Assembly (NCBI GenBank): GCA_964484265.1 | Contig: CAZAFH010000001.1 | Span: forward strand, 165,333-229,332 | Direction: 5' to 3' | From: SIAQ01 sp964484265 | GTDB taxonomy: Bacteria; Planctomycetota; Planctomycetia; Gemmatales; Gemmataceae | Length of the DNA: 64,000 bases | Shown: one piece after another, positions 34,333-42,853 of the stretch | Numbering within the stretch: position 1 is the stretch's first letter | How the letters are laid out: each line of letters opens with the position of its first letter | Notes under the pieces: generated by a model | Told to the model about the DNA's origin: nothing | The model's database searches: none | Seen by the model: the letters and a program-made list of their open reading frames with translations, nothing else | Made by a program: the position numbers and the translations under genes

Positions 34333-36918
34333 ATGCTCTATCGACTCTTAATCCTCGGCGGCATCCTGGTCCTGTCGTTGGCAACGGCATTTACGCCTGC
34401 CGGTGGTGCGGGCAAAAAAAAGAAGACGCCCGTGGGCAACGATACCGACGCGATCCACGTGCCCGACGGTTTCGCCATCGACGTCGTCCATATTGCCGAC
34501 TCGAAGAAAGAGGGTTCCTGGATCTGCATGGCCAAGGATCACAAGGGACGGCTCATCATCTCGGGCCAGCAGAATCAGCCGATTCTTCGCATCACGCTCA
34601 ACGACGGCAAGGCCGAGAAGATCGAGAAACTCACGCTGCCGATCAGCGGCGCGATGGGCATGCTCTACGCATTCGATAGCCTGTATGTCAACGGCATCGG
34701 ACCAAAGGGGTTTGGGCTCTATCGCTGCAAGGACACCAAGAACGCCGATCAGTACGACGACGTTCAACTCCTGAAAAAATTCCAGGGCGGCGGCGAGCAT
34801 GGCCCGCACGGCGTGGCGCTGGGACCAGACAATCAGCTCTACGTCATGAACGGCAACCACACCGCTCTGCCCGAAGGCCTCACGCCCAATTCGCCCTATC
34901 GCAACTACCGCGAAGATTTTCTGCTGCCTCGCCAATGGGACGGCAACGGCCACGCTGCTGGCATTCTCGCGCCGGGCGGCTATGTCGTGCGCACCGATGC
35001 CGACGGGAAATCGTGGGAGCTCGTCCTGGGCGGATTCCGCAATGCTTACGACATCGCCTTCAATCCCGACGGCGAACTCTTCACCTTCGACAGCGACATG
35101 GAATGGGATTGGGGCATGCCCTGGTATCGCCCGATCCGCATCAATCATTGCACGAGCGCCGCCGAGTTTGGCTGGCGCTCGGGCACGGGCGTTTGGCCTG
35201 AGTTCTACCTCGACAGCCTCGGCAGCACGCTCAACGTCGGCATCGGTTCGCCGACCGGCGTGGGCAATGGCATCGGCGCGAAGTTCCCGGCCAAGTACCA
35301 GAAGGCGATCTACGCTCTCGACTGGACCTATGGCCGTATCGTCGCCGTCCACCTCAAGCCGAACGGTTCGAGCTACTCCGCCGAGTCGGAAGTCTTTGTC
35401 GCGCCGAAGGGCATCGTCGTTGCGGGAACGCCAAAGAAAAATCTGAATGTCACCGACACAGTCATCGGCGATGATGGCGCCCTCTATTTCACCACCGGTG
35501 GACGAAACACACAAGGCGCTCTCTACCGCGTTCGCTACGTCGGCAAGGAATCGACCGCGCCAGTGACGGCCAACACCGATGGCGCCGCCGACCGAAAGCT
35601 TCGCCGCGAGCTTGAGACCTATCACCACGGCAAGGCTGATCCCGCCGCCATCGCCAAGGCCTGGCCGCACCTCGCCAGTTCCGATCGCTGGCTGCAATTC
35701 GCCGCTCGGCTCGCCATCGAGAATCAGCCGGCGGCCCAGTGGCACGAAAAGGCGCTTGCCGAGAAAAATCCCGAGGCTGCCTTTGCGTCGCTCGTGGCCC
35801 TGGCCCGTGTCGGCGACCCGAAAACGCAAGAGCGGTTGTTGGCGTCGCTCAGCCGGTTTCCGCTATCGAATCTCAGCGACAAGCAGAAACTCGACAAACT
35901 GCGGACACTGCAGCTATCGTTCATCCGCCAGGGGCAGCCGTCATTCCAGAGCACCAAGCAGATTCTCGCCGAACTGGAGCCGAGCTTCCCTGGCGAGAAT
36001 GAACTGATCAACCGCGAGACGGTGCAGATTCTGGTCTACCTTCGCTCGACCAAGGTGCTTGAAAAAGCACTCGCCCACATGCGCAAAGTGCCGACGCAGG
36101 AAGATCAGTACCACTACATCTTCCACCTGCGCACGCTGCCGATCGGTTACTGGTCGCTGACGCAGCGGCGTGAGTATCTCTCGTATTTCGCGCCGAACCA
36201 CAAGTTCCCGGGCCATTCCAAGGAAACGCTCGACTGGTTCGCGGCTGCGAATAGACAGTACAGTAATGGCGCGAGCTACGCAAATTTCGTAAAGAACTTC
36301 GTGAAGGACGCCGTCGCGAACATGAGTGATCAGGAGCGCACTCAGCTTGATGGCGAGATCAAGGCGATCGCTAAGGTCGCGATTCCGACCTACGTGACGA
36401 AGCCTCGCAAACTCGTAAAGGCCTGGCAGATGGAAGAATTGACGGGGCAACTCGATAAGGTCGGTTCGGGCCGCAACTTCGAGCGAGGGCGTGATGCGTT
36501 CATTGCCGGGCAGTGTATCAAATGCCACCGCATGGGAGACGTGGGCGGCGGCGCTGGACCGGACCTCACTGCGGTATCGAGCCGATTCAGCCGGCGAGAT
36601 ATCCTCGAGGCGATCCTGGAGCCATCGAAGGTAATTTCCGAGCAGTACCAGAATTTGACGGTGACGACGCTTGCGGGCAAAACCGTGACGGGCCGACTCG
36701 TCGATGAATCGCCGGCGGGAATCGTCATCCAGCCCGACCCGTTTTCCGGCGATCGCGTCGAGATTGCCGCGAAGGACATCGAGACGCGCACGGCTTCCAA
36801 GGTCTCGCCCATGCCCGCGAACCTCGCGGATGTGCTGACCGCCGATGAAATCCTCGACCTGCTCGCCTATCTAGAAGCGTCGGGACTTCGCCGCCACCCG
36901 GCGTTTGGCAAAAAGTAA
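34333..36918 (+). CDS. PVC-type heme-binding CxxCH dehydrogenase
   Basis: The 861-residue protein has a signal peptide (1-26). Residues about 38-410 are a beta-propeller of the membrane-bound glucose-dehydrogenase type (GEHGPHGVALGPDNQLYVMN, FNPDGELFTFDSDMEWDWGMPW). A helical HEAT-like region runs from about 415 to 690. The cytochrome c domain has the heme-attachment motif CIKCH at residues 728-732 and GPDLTAVSSRFSRRDILEAI, then the paired C-terminal beta region (TVTTLAGKTVTGRLVDES). The usual role proposed is oxidation of sugars or other substrates with electron transfer through the heme. AAAGGA precedes the ATG. It is the last gene of this plus-strand block. Confidence 0.92.
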   Translation: MLYRLLILGGILVLSLATAFTPAGGAGKKKKTPVGNDTDAIHVPDGFAIDVVHIADSKKEGSWICMAKDHKGRLIISGQQNQPILRITLNDGKAEKIEKLTLPISGAMGMLYAFDSLYVNGIGPKGFGLYRCKDTKNADQYDDVQLLKKFQGGGEHGPHGVALGPDNQLYVMNGNHTALPEGLTPNSPYRNYREDFLLPRQWDGNGHAAGILAPGGYVVRTDADGKSWELVLGGFRNAYDIAFNPDGELFTFDSDMEWDWGMPWYRPIRINHCTSAAEFGWRSGTGVWPEFYLDSLGSTLNVGIGSPTGVGNGIGAKFPAKYQKAIYALDWTYGRIVAVHLKPNGSSYSAESEVFVAPKGIVVAGTPKKNLNVTDTVIGDDGALYFTTGGRNTQGALYRVRYVGKESTAPVTANTDGAADRKLRRELETYHHGKADPAAIAKAWPHLASSDRWLQFAARLAIENQPAAQWHEKALAEKNPEAAFASLVALARVGDPKTQERLLASLSRFPLSNLSDKQKLDKLRTLQLSFIRQGQPSFQSTKQILAELEPSFPGENELINRETVQILVYLRSTKVLEKALAHMRKVPTQEDQYHYIFHLRTLPIGYWSLTQRREYLSYFAPNHKFPGHSKETLDWFAAANRQYSNGASYANFVKNFVKDAVANMSDQERTQLDGEIKAIAKVAIPTYVTKPRKLVKAWQMEELTGQLDKVGSGRNFERGRDAFIAGQCIKCHRMGDVGGGAGPDLTAVSSRFSRRDILEAILEPSKVISEQYQNLTVTTLAGKTVTGRLVDESPAGIVIQPDPFSGDRVEIAAKDIETRTASKVSPMPANLADVLTADEILDLLAYLEASGLRRHPAFGKK

Positions 36919-36928
36919 TTGCGCTCGC

Positions 36929-37001
36929 ACCGTAGCCATCAGGCTCCGCGTGATGGATTCTCGTCCTGAAAATCCATCACGCGGAGCCTGATGGCTACGG
37001 T
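36929..37001. repeat. Perfect 31-base inverted repeat between convergent genes
   Basis: The arms 36929-36959 and 36971-37001 are perfectly complementary, with an 11-base loop, giving a 73-base element. Each arm holds a CCATCAGGC/GCGTGATGG-type palindrome. It lies between the dehydrogenase (plus) and dprA (minus), whose stops flank it within 11 bases on each side, so it could block transcription from both directions. Confidence 0.92.
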
Positions 37002-37011
37002 GGGAACTATT

Positions 37012-38124
37012 TCAGTATCGTTCGTACCAGTTTCCCGGCAGGCGGCGAACGACCTTTTTCAATTCAAGCGTCATCAGGTGCCGATTAAGTTCCGTGATCG
37101 GCAGGTTCAGCTCGGCCGTCAGATGATCGACCAGGCGGCGCTCGGCCATCGCTTCCCATATCTTCTGCTGCGTATCGTCCAGCCCCAACGGCAACGTCGG
37201 TTGGGCTAAAGACGCCAGCGAACGATCCGGTTCGACCAGGCTCGGCAGGCTATTCAGGTCTTCGAGGATGTCGTCCGCGCCGCGCACCAGTTTCGCGCCC
37301 TGGCGAAGAAGCTGGAGGGTTCCCTCGCTTGCGCGGCTATCGACCGGACCGGGCAGCGCGAAGACCTCGCGGCCTTGCTCGCCGGCGTGCCTCGCCGTGA
37401 TGAGGGCGCCGCTCTTCAGTTCGGCCTCGATGACGACGACGGCCCGACTAATGCCGCTGATGATGCGGTTGCGTGCGGGAAACATCGCCGCCATCGGTTC
37501 CATCATCATGCACGATTCGGTGATGAGGGCGCCTGATGCCGCGACCTCGTTCGCCAAATCAGCGTGCTCAGGCGGATAGATTTTGGAAAGCCCGCCCGCG
37601 AGGATGGCGAGCGTTCGGCCCTTGGCATTGAGCGCGCCGCGATGCGCGCAGCCATCGATCCCGCGTGCGAGTCCGCTGACGATGGTCCAGCCGGCGCGCG
37701 CCAGATCTCCCGCGATACGCTCGGCGAAACGCTTGCCGTAAGAAGTGCAGGCGCGCGAGCCAACGATGGCGATCGCTTTCTCGTCGGTGCGAAGAACGTC
37801 GCCGCGAACGAAGAGCAGGTGCGGCGGATAGGGAATCGTTGCGAGATTCGCGGGATAGCCATCGCGATGCAGAACGCGAAGGGAGACGCCATGCTTGACG
37901 AGCAGGCCCAGTTCGGTTTCGACGTCGGGATTGGCCAGGGCCAAAGGCAGGGCATTCGCGACCTTTTCGCCGATATAGGGAACTTCACGCAGTTCACGAG
38001 GCGTCGCGCGCAGCACGGCCGAGGCGGATCCGAAACGCGCAAGCAAGCTCGAAGTGACGCGCGGACCGACGCCTGTGACAAGGTGCAAGGCGACGAGATC
38101 GCGTTCTTCGTCGGTGACCGTCAT
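37012..38124 (-). CDS. dprA: DNA processing protein DprA
   Basis: DprA loads RecA on incoming single-stranded DNA during natural transformation. The 370-residue product has an N-terminal helix-hairpin-helix-like region, the Rossmann-like core (AIAIVGSRACTSYGKRFAE, VSGLARGIDGCAHRGAL, FPARNRIISGISRAVVVIEA, SGALITARHAGEQGREVFALPG) and a C-terminal winged-helix-like domain (QQKIWEAMAERRLVDHLTAELNL split by family standard). Length and motif order match the family. No other competence genes are nearby. The ATG at 38122-38124 follows a GAGAGGA-like site. Confidence 0.97.
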   Translation of the reverse strand: MTVTDEERDLVALHLVTGVGPRVTSSLLARFGSASAVLRATPRELREVPYIGEKVANALPLALANPDVETELGLLVKHGVSLRVLHRDGYPANLATIPYPPHLLFVRGDVLRTDEKAIAIVGSRACTSYGKRFAERIAGDLARAGWTIVSGLARGIDGCAHRGALNAKGRTLAILAGGLSKIYPPEHADLANEVAASGALITESCMMMEPMAAMFPARNRIISGISRAVVVIEAELKSGALITARHAGEQGREVFALPGPVDSRASEGTLQLLRQGAKLVRGADDILEDLNSLPSLVEPDRSLASLAQPTLPLGLDDTQQKIWEAMAERRLVDHLTAELNLPITELNRHLMTLELKKVVRRLPGNWYERY

Positions 38125-38155
38125 GGGGCGTCCTCTCTAATCGAAGGAATCTCAC

Positions 38156-38309
38156 GCAAAGGCGCGAAGACGCAAAGAAAGAAAGCCAAAAAAAGCTGCC
38201 AAAGAAGAGGAATCCGTGCTACATCAATGAGGGTTGAGCACACAGTAAGCGGCGACACCAGGCTCTCTGTTCTTCTCGCCTATTTCACTTTGCGTCTCTG
38301 CGCCTTTGC
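38156..38309. repeat. Inverted pair of GCAAAGGCGC..AGACGCAAAG units
   Basis: Two 22-base arms (38156-38177 and 38288-38309) match with 2 mismatches and enclose 110 bases without a gene. A further half unit (TCTCACGCAAAGGCGCA in reverse) is at about 40121-40138. It is another member of the inverted-pair repeat class, upstream of dprA. Confidence 0.75.
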
Positions 38310-38337
38310 CTGAGCTTTTTTTCGTGCGGAAAATCGA

Positions 38338-38367
38338 AAAAGCTCAGGGACGATAAATCCCTGAGCT
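38338..38367 (-). terminator. Rho-independent terminator of the TIGR03000 gene, with an alternative hairpin
   Basis: On the minus strand AGCTCAGGGA / TCCCTGAGCT form a 10-base stem (38341-38350, 38358-38367) with a 7-base loop, followed by TTTTTCG. It is 32 bases past the stop of the minus-strand gene. The sequence CCTGAGCTTTTTTTCG at about 38309-38325 can pair with the same arm instead, giving two mutually exclusive hairpins. Confidence 0.8.
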
Positions 38368-38398
38368 TTGTTATTGTAGTCGGCCTTGCTTTGTAGTG

Positions 38399-39253
38399 CT
38401 AGCGTCCGTTCCGCGCGGTCTGGATATCGCGGTTCTGGAAATCGACGGCGACATCCTGCCCAGGTTCGATGATCACGCGCCGGCTATCGCTGAGCAATTC
38501 GCCATTGATGTTCTGATCGATGCGGATGTCGTAGTAGTAGCGTTCGCCGGGAACGAGCGGCGGCGTCTGGAAGACGCGAATGCCGGGAGCGACGCGGATG
38601 ACGTTGCCATCGACAAAAAGCTGGCCGCCCTGGGGCACGTGGATGCGAACCTTGGCCCGCACGCCCTCCTGCTTCGGCTCATCGGCTTGTGCCTTCTTCT
38701 TCTCGTTGGGGTCGGCCTTCTTCGGCTCCACAGGCGCCTTCTCGTTAATTTTGGGCGCGCCCTTTTCCTTCGGCGCGGGCACTTCTTCTTCCTTCGCCTG
38801 GGGCTTCTTGGCCTCGGGATCGATGGGCGGGAATGGGTCGCGAACGCCGCCGACTTGGGGCTGCGCCTGGGGATTGAACGGGACTGGATAGCCATAGCCG
38901 CTATGTCCGCCGTGACAGCCGTAGCAACCGGTGCCGCCGTTGTAGGCGTCGGCATAAATGCCGAAAGCGCTGTAGCAACCGCCGTGATAGCCGAAATTCG
39001 GACCGGCGCAGCCATAGAGCACGGGGCCATGATGTCCGCCGGTGCTGCCATAGCCGTGGCAGCTGTAACCGCTGTAGCCGGAATAGCAGCTATAGCCTGA
39101 ATAACTGCAATAGCTGCTGCACGACGAATAGCAGGAGTAGCAGTTGCTGCAGCCGTGGGAGCGATGGCAGAAGCCCTGCCCGCTCGTTGCCGTCGCAATC
39201 GCTGCCATCAGCACGACGCTGTACATTCTTACCACCTTCCAAGTAGATTTCAT
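38399..39253 (-). CDS. TIGR03000 domain protein with Cys/Tyr/Gly-rich N-terminus
   Basis: The 284-residue product has an N-terminal hydrophobic signal (about residues 8-25) and then about 90 residues dominated by Tyr, Ser, Gly, Cys and His (CYSCYSSCSSYCSYSGYS type repeats). A charged Lys/Glu/Pro linker (about 145-200) follows. The C-terminal TIGR03000 domain contains KVRIHVPQGGQLFVDGN, a TPPL.PGERYYYDI strand pair and VDFQNRD near the end. TIGR03000 is known only from planctomycetes and occurs in many paralogues per genome; its role is unknown. The Cys-rich region suggests disulfide cross-linking in the envelope. An internal ATG at 39226 is an alternative start. Confidence 0.9.
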   Translation of the reverse strand: MKSTWKVVRMYSVVLMAAIATATSGQGFCHRSHGCSNCYSCYSSCSSYCSYSGYSCYSGYSGYSCHGYGSTGGHHGPVLYGCAGPNFGYHGGCYSAFGIYADAYNGGTGCYGCHGGHSGYGYPVPFNPQAQPQVGGVRDPFPPIDPEAKKPQAKEEEVPAPKEKGAPKINEKAPVEPKKADPNEKKKAQADEPKQEGVRAKVRIHVPQGGQLFVDGNVIRVAPGIRVFQTPPLVPGERYYYDIRIDQNINGELLSDSRRVIIEPGQDVAVDFQNRDIQTARNGR

Positions 39254-39443
39254 TGGAGAGCCGCGCGGAATCTCTCCGACCTCGATATTCGTGACAAATA
39301 GTCAATCTGGGATAAATGGTAGGTTTGGCGCGGTGAACTGTCAAACAAATTGCATTTTTCGTTTCAGCGAATTCAATTTACCCCGTCGATTTTACCGGAA
39401 TAATCGGCACAACCGACAAAGCCGCAACCACAAGAAGACAAAT

Positions 39444-39526
39444 CACGGATAACACCGACGACACAGATAAGTGCCGTCGGAATTGAGCATTCCCGCATTT
39501 ATCCGTGTCCATTCGCGTTATCTGTG
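39444..39526. repeat. Inverted pair of CAC.GATAAC..ACAC.GATAA units
   Basis: The arms 39444-39470 and 39499-39526 match imperfectly. Each contains two GATAA-type half-sites (CACGGATAAC and ACACAGATAA) in swapped variants. The loop is 28 bases. It lies between the TIGR03000 gene and the HMA-like gene, just upstream of the stop of the latter. Confidence 0.65.
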
Positions 39527-39537
39527 GTCAAAAGGAT

Positions 39538-40068
39538 TTACTTCCCAATCGCCACGCCGCGTTTTTTCAGGGCGGCTTCCAGGGCGGCGCGATTGGTCTT
39601 GCTGGCATCGATCCAGGCTGTCACTTTGCCTTCGCGGAAGTTCGCCGTTGCTCGTTCGACTCCGTCGATTTTGTAGATCGCCTCATAGGCCGCTAGGCAG
39701 CATGGCTTGCAATCGAGTCCGCTCGCGGCGATTTCGATGAACGTCAGCTTGTCGGCTGGCAGCACGCAGAGCGGTTTCACGCCAAACGTGCCCTTCGACA
39801 CGGCTCGCAGCATCTTATCGAGCTTTTGCGCGATCAGCTCGGGCGTCTGCTTCGGAAAGAGCTTCGCGGCATCGTACTCGAAAGTCGCCTCGGCATTTTT
39901 GAAATCGATACTCAAGAGCTTGATGCCAGCAAGCGTCTCGCACACTTCGCGCAGGTCGGCCTCGCGCTCCGGCATGAACAGGCCAGTAATCTGATGCCTG
40001 GCCGGCTTGGCGCTCGCCGGCGCGATGAGGGCCGAGATCATACAAATGCTGGCCAGTGCTCGAAACAT
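39538..40068 (-). CDS. Exported HMA-like metal-binding protein
   Basis: The 176-residue product from the ATG at 40066-40068 has a signal peptide (about 1-20, ending APASA). Two beta-alpha-beta-beta-alpha-beta-like halves follow. The first (ITGLFMPEREADLREVCETLAGI) lacks cysteines; the second has LDCKPCCLAAYEAIYKIDGVE with a CKPCC cluster and ends in ALEAALKKRGVAIGK, a typical heavy-metal-associated domain. It may chaperone copper or mercury outside the cytoplasm. A longer frame adds 12 residues before the signal and is unlikely. It is 78 bases downstream of the DUF1592-type gene on the same strand and may be part of that operon. Confidence 0.78.
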   Translation of the reverse strand: MFRALASICMISALIAPASAKPARHQITGLFMPEREADLREVCETLAGIKLLSIDFKNAEATFEYDAAKLFPKQTPELIAQKLDKMLRAVSKGTFGVKPLCVLPADKLTFIEIAASGLDCKPCCLAAYEAIYKIDGVERATANFREGKVTAWIDASKTNRAALEAALKKRGVAIGK

Positions 40069-40146
40069 GGATTCACCGATACCTTTGGTGCAAAGAAAGT
40101 GCAAGGATCAGGCTTCCTCATTGCGCCTTTGCGTGAGATTCATTCT

Positions 40147-42753
40147 TCATCGCGTTCGAAAGAGTTCGTTTTGCGTTAGTTCATGAATCAGCGTGCGGAT
40201 GCCTCCGCCTTGTTTGTTTGTGTTCGCAACGATGGAGGCTATGTGCGGGCGATCGCCGAACGAAAGATCGCGAGCAGTGCCGTAGATCGCAAATTGGCGA
40301 GCGAGGTTTTTCAGCAGGCGTTCGCGGTCACCGGCGAGCATAGTCTGAAACTCATTGATTGCATGGAAATCTCGGCCATCGGGCATCGTGCCGCTTGGAT
40401 CGACTTTCGGGCCGAGCCGAAAACCGATGCCGATGAACGGGTCGATCTTGCCTCGCGGGGCCGGATCGCCAGCGCCGATCGAGCGGTAGCGTGTGCGGAA
40501 GCCGCCTATGACGTCGAACGATTCCAGCGCGAAGCCGGGCGGATCGATCTTGGCGTGGCACGACGCGCACGACGGATTATCGCGATGCTTGGCGAGTTGC
40601 TCGCGGATCGTCTTGGCGCCGCGCACGTCGGGTTCGATCGCGGGGATGTTCGGCGGCGGCGGTTCGGGCGGTTGCCCGAGCAGGCGGTCGAGCACAAAGG
40701 CGCCGCGCGTCACCGGCGATGTCGTCGTGCCGTTCGCCGTGATGCGCAGGAGCGACGCCTGCGTCAGGAATGCCCCGCGCGGCGTTCCTATTGGCAGCGC
40801 GACTCGGCGAATCTGCGACCCGCTCACGCCATCGAGACCGTAGTGCACCGCCAGCCGTTCGTTCAGCATCGCGAAGTCGGACTTCACGAGATAGCTCGCA
40901 TCGAGATTCCTGTCGAGCAATTCCCGAAAATATGCCCGCGTTTCAGCGACTGTTGAGTCCTGCAGGTACATGTTGAATTCGGGATAAAGCTTGCGATCCG
41001 GATCGGTAGCGGAGATCGAACGCAGCTTCAGCCATTGGCCGAGGAAGTCCTCGACGAAGCGCTGCGACTTCGCATCCGCGAGCAGGCGTTCGACTTCGTT
41101 TTTCAGCGTTTCACGATTACGTAATTTTCCCGATGCAGCCTGTTGCGTCAGCTTTTCATCAGGCATCGAACGCCAGAAGAAGTACGACAGCCGACACGCC
41201 AGGGCATGGTCGTCGAGCGTGCCTGCCGGCTCGATGTGGTACAGAAAGTCCGGCGACACGAGGGCCGCCCGATACGCCCAGCGCATCGCTAGCTCGAAGC
41301 AATCGCCCGCCTTGAGCCGTTCATCGACCTTGGCCAGATATTGCTTGCGCGTCTCGAGTGATACGGGCCGGCGAAACGCACGCGGCAAGAATTTCGCCAA
41401 CAACCGATCCGCATCGACCAACGGCTGATCGCTGTGCACCGTCCAAAGGCCCTGTGATGGATCCGGACGATTTCTGCCCGCGCCCATCTCCTGGCGAACG
41501 AGCTTCCGCTTCGGCGCGCCGCCCACGCGAAAGTCCTTCACTTTGAATTCCACAAGCGGCAGATCGCCGAACAACGTCTGATGCGCTCGCGGCGGCCAAA
41601 CGTCGTGCAGCGGACCTTCGATATCGAGGTAATCGCAGGCGATGCCCGGGCCGGTGAAGCCCATCGCGCGGTTCTTGCCGCGAGTCTGCGCGCCGGGCGC
41701 GAGCGAGGCAGCGTTGAAGCCGATGATTTCGTTTTTGTTCAGCCACGTGACGATTTCGTGCACTTTCTCGTTGAGCGACGGCGCGTCGTAATAGCCAAGG
41801 ACGGTGCTCGGATGCCCGCCGCCGCGGCCGTCGCCGGTGAGTTGCACGATCGACAGCCGCGCTGCCTCGGTGCCACGGGCGGGCAGGACTTTGCCCTTGT
41901 CCCACTTGAAGCTCCAGAGCGACGTTTTGACGCGATAGTTGCCCGGATAGATTGTGACGAACTCGATGAAGTAGGGATGGAACGATTCATCCTCGTGGCG
42001 AAACAACCCGACGCTGCTGCCGTTGCGAAACGATCCCATGCGTTCGTGAGCGCCCTGGTCGATGTGCATGTGCGCGCCGGCCGGCGGAAACTCCGGGTCG
42101 GGCTGCTTGTTCTTGAGCAGCACGCCGTCGCCATGCAGGAGCACATGGGCGACGAAGCCGGCGGGATTGGCGAGCGAGATGCGCTGTTTCGTCACGCTGG
42201 GCGGCCTGGGCTGCGTCGCGATCGCCATGTTGAGCGTATGATCCGCCGCTTCGAGGTATTTGGCGAGATTCACGTGCGAAATGTCGAGCGCGTCGCTGTT
42301 GTTGTCGAAGCCATGAGCCGACCCGTCAGCGGGCAATTCGCCTTGAAGGAGCAGGCCGGGCATGTCGAACAGATCGCGCATCGTGTTCTCGTATTCGACG
42401 CGCGTCAGTCGGCGCAACCGCGTGCGGCCTTCGCCGGCCCTGGTCGCTTCGGCTTTCACGAGCAGGTCTTGCAGCGTCTTCAGGGCCGCCGTTTTTTCGT
42501 CGGCCTTCGGGCGTTGCTTGTTCTTGGGCGGCATTTCCCCGGATTCGATGCGGTCGTGGATTTTCACCCAGCGAGCGAACGACTCTGGCGTGCTCGCATC
42601 AAGCTTCACGGCAGTGAGGTCCAGACCGCCGCGTTTGGAGCTGGCATCGTGACAAGAGTGGCAGTGGTTCTCGAAGAACGGAGATTGAGCAGAGGCTCGC
42701 GAAATTGCAACAACAAGAAAAACCAATGCAATAGTTCGATGGAAGGAAAACAT
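40147..42753 (-). CDS. DUF1587/DUF1592/DUF1588/DUF1585 cytochrome-type protein
   Basis: The 868-residue product has a signal peptide (1-22) and a class I cytochrome motif CHSCH at residues 31-35. The planctomycete-specific domains follow in their usual order: DUF1587 (LTRVEYENTMRDLF), a carbohydrate-binding-like insert, DUF1595-like and DUF1592 (LDDHALACRLSYFFWRSMPDE), DUF1588 (HRVGVLTQASLL-like RGAFLTQASLLRI, then PVTRGAFVLDRLLGQPPEPPP) and DUF1585 (FAIYGTARDLSFGD). Genes of this kind are nearly always paired with DUF1552 genes, as here with two. Function is unknown, proposed to be polysaccharide oxidation or export-linked redox work. Confidence 0.95.
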   Translation of the reverse strand: MFSFHRTIALVFLVVAISRASAQSPFFENHCHSCHDASSKRGGLDLTAVKLDASTPESFARWVKIHDRIESGEMPPKNKQRPKADEKTAALKTLQDLLVKAEATRAGEGRTRLRRLTRVEYENTMRDLFDMPGLLLQGELPADGSAHGFDNNSDALDISHVNLAKYLEAADHTLNMAIATQPRPPSVTKQRISLANPAGFVAHVLLHGDGVLLKNKQPDPEFPPAGAHMHIDQGAHERMGSFRNGSSVGLFRHEDESFHPYFIEFVTIYPGNYRVKTSLWSFKWDKGKVLPARGTEAARLSIVQLTGDGRGGGHPSTVLGYYDAPSLNEKVHEIVTWLNKNEIIGFNAASLAPGAQTRGKNRAMGFTGPGIACDYLDIEGPLHDVWPPRAHQTLFGDLPLVEFKVKDFRVGGAPKRKLVRQEMGAGRNRPDPSQGLWTVHSDQPLVDADRLLAKFLPRAFRRPVSLETRKQYLAKVDERLKAGDCFELAMRWAYRAALVSPDFLYHIEPAGTLDDHALACRLSYFFWRSMPDEKLTQQAASGKLRNRETLKNEVERLLADAKSQRFVEDFLGQWLKLRSISATDPDRKLYPEFNMYLQDSTVAETRAYFRELLDRNLDASYLVKSDFAMLNERLAVHYGLDGVSGSQIRRVALPIGTPRGAFLTQASLLRITANGTTTSPVTRGAFVLDRLLGQPPEPPPPNIPAIEPDVRGAKTIREQLAKHRDNPSCASCHAKIDPPGFALESFDVIGGFRTRYRSIGAGDPAPRGKIDPFIGIGFRLGPKVDPSGTMPDGRDFHAINEFQTMLAGDRERLLKNLARQFAIYGTARDLSFGDRPHIASIVANTNKQGGGIRTLIHELTQNELFRTR

Positions 42754-42761
42754 GAGGAAAG

Positions 42762-42844
42762 CCCAGGGGTGAGCGCAGCGAACCTCTGGGATCGTGACGC
42801 CCGTCGTGTTCAGATCCCAAAGGTTTGCTGCGCATACCCCTGGG
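42762..42844. repeat. Paired AGCGCAGC-loop hairpins between DUF1552 and DUF1592 genes
   Basis: Unit 1: CCCAGGGGT / ACCTCTGGG with loop GAGCGCAGCGA (42762-42790); one G:T pair is tolerated. Unit 2, inverted: CCCAAAGGT / ACCCCTGGG with loop TTGCTGCGCAT (42816-42844), two mismatches. The stem sequence differs from the other family members while the loop core is kept. The element lies in the 100-base spacer inside the operon. Confidence 0.8.
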
Positions 42845-42853
42845 CGTGTGGGA

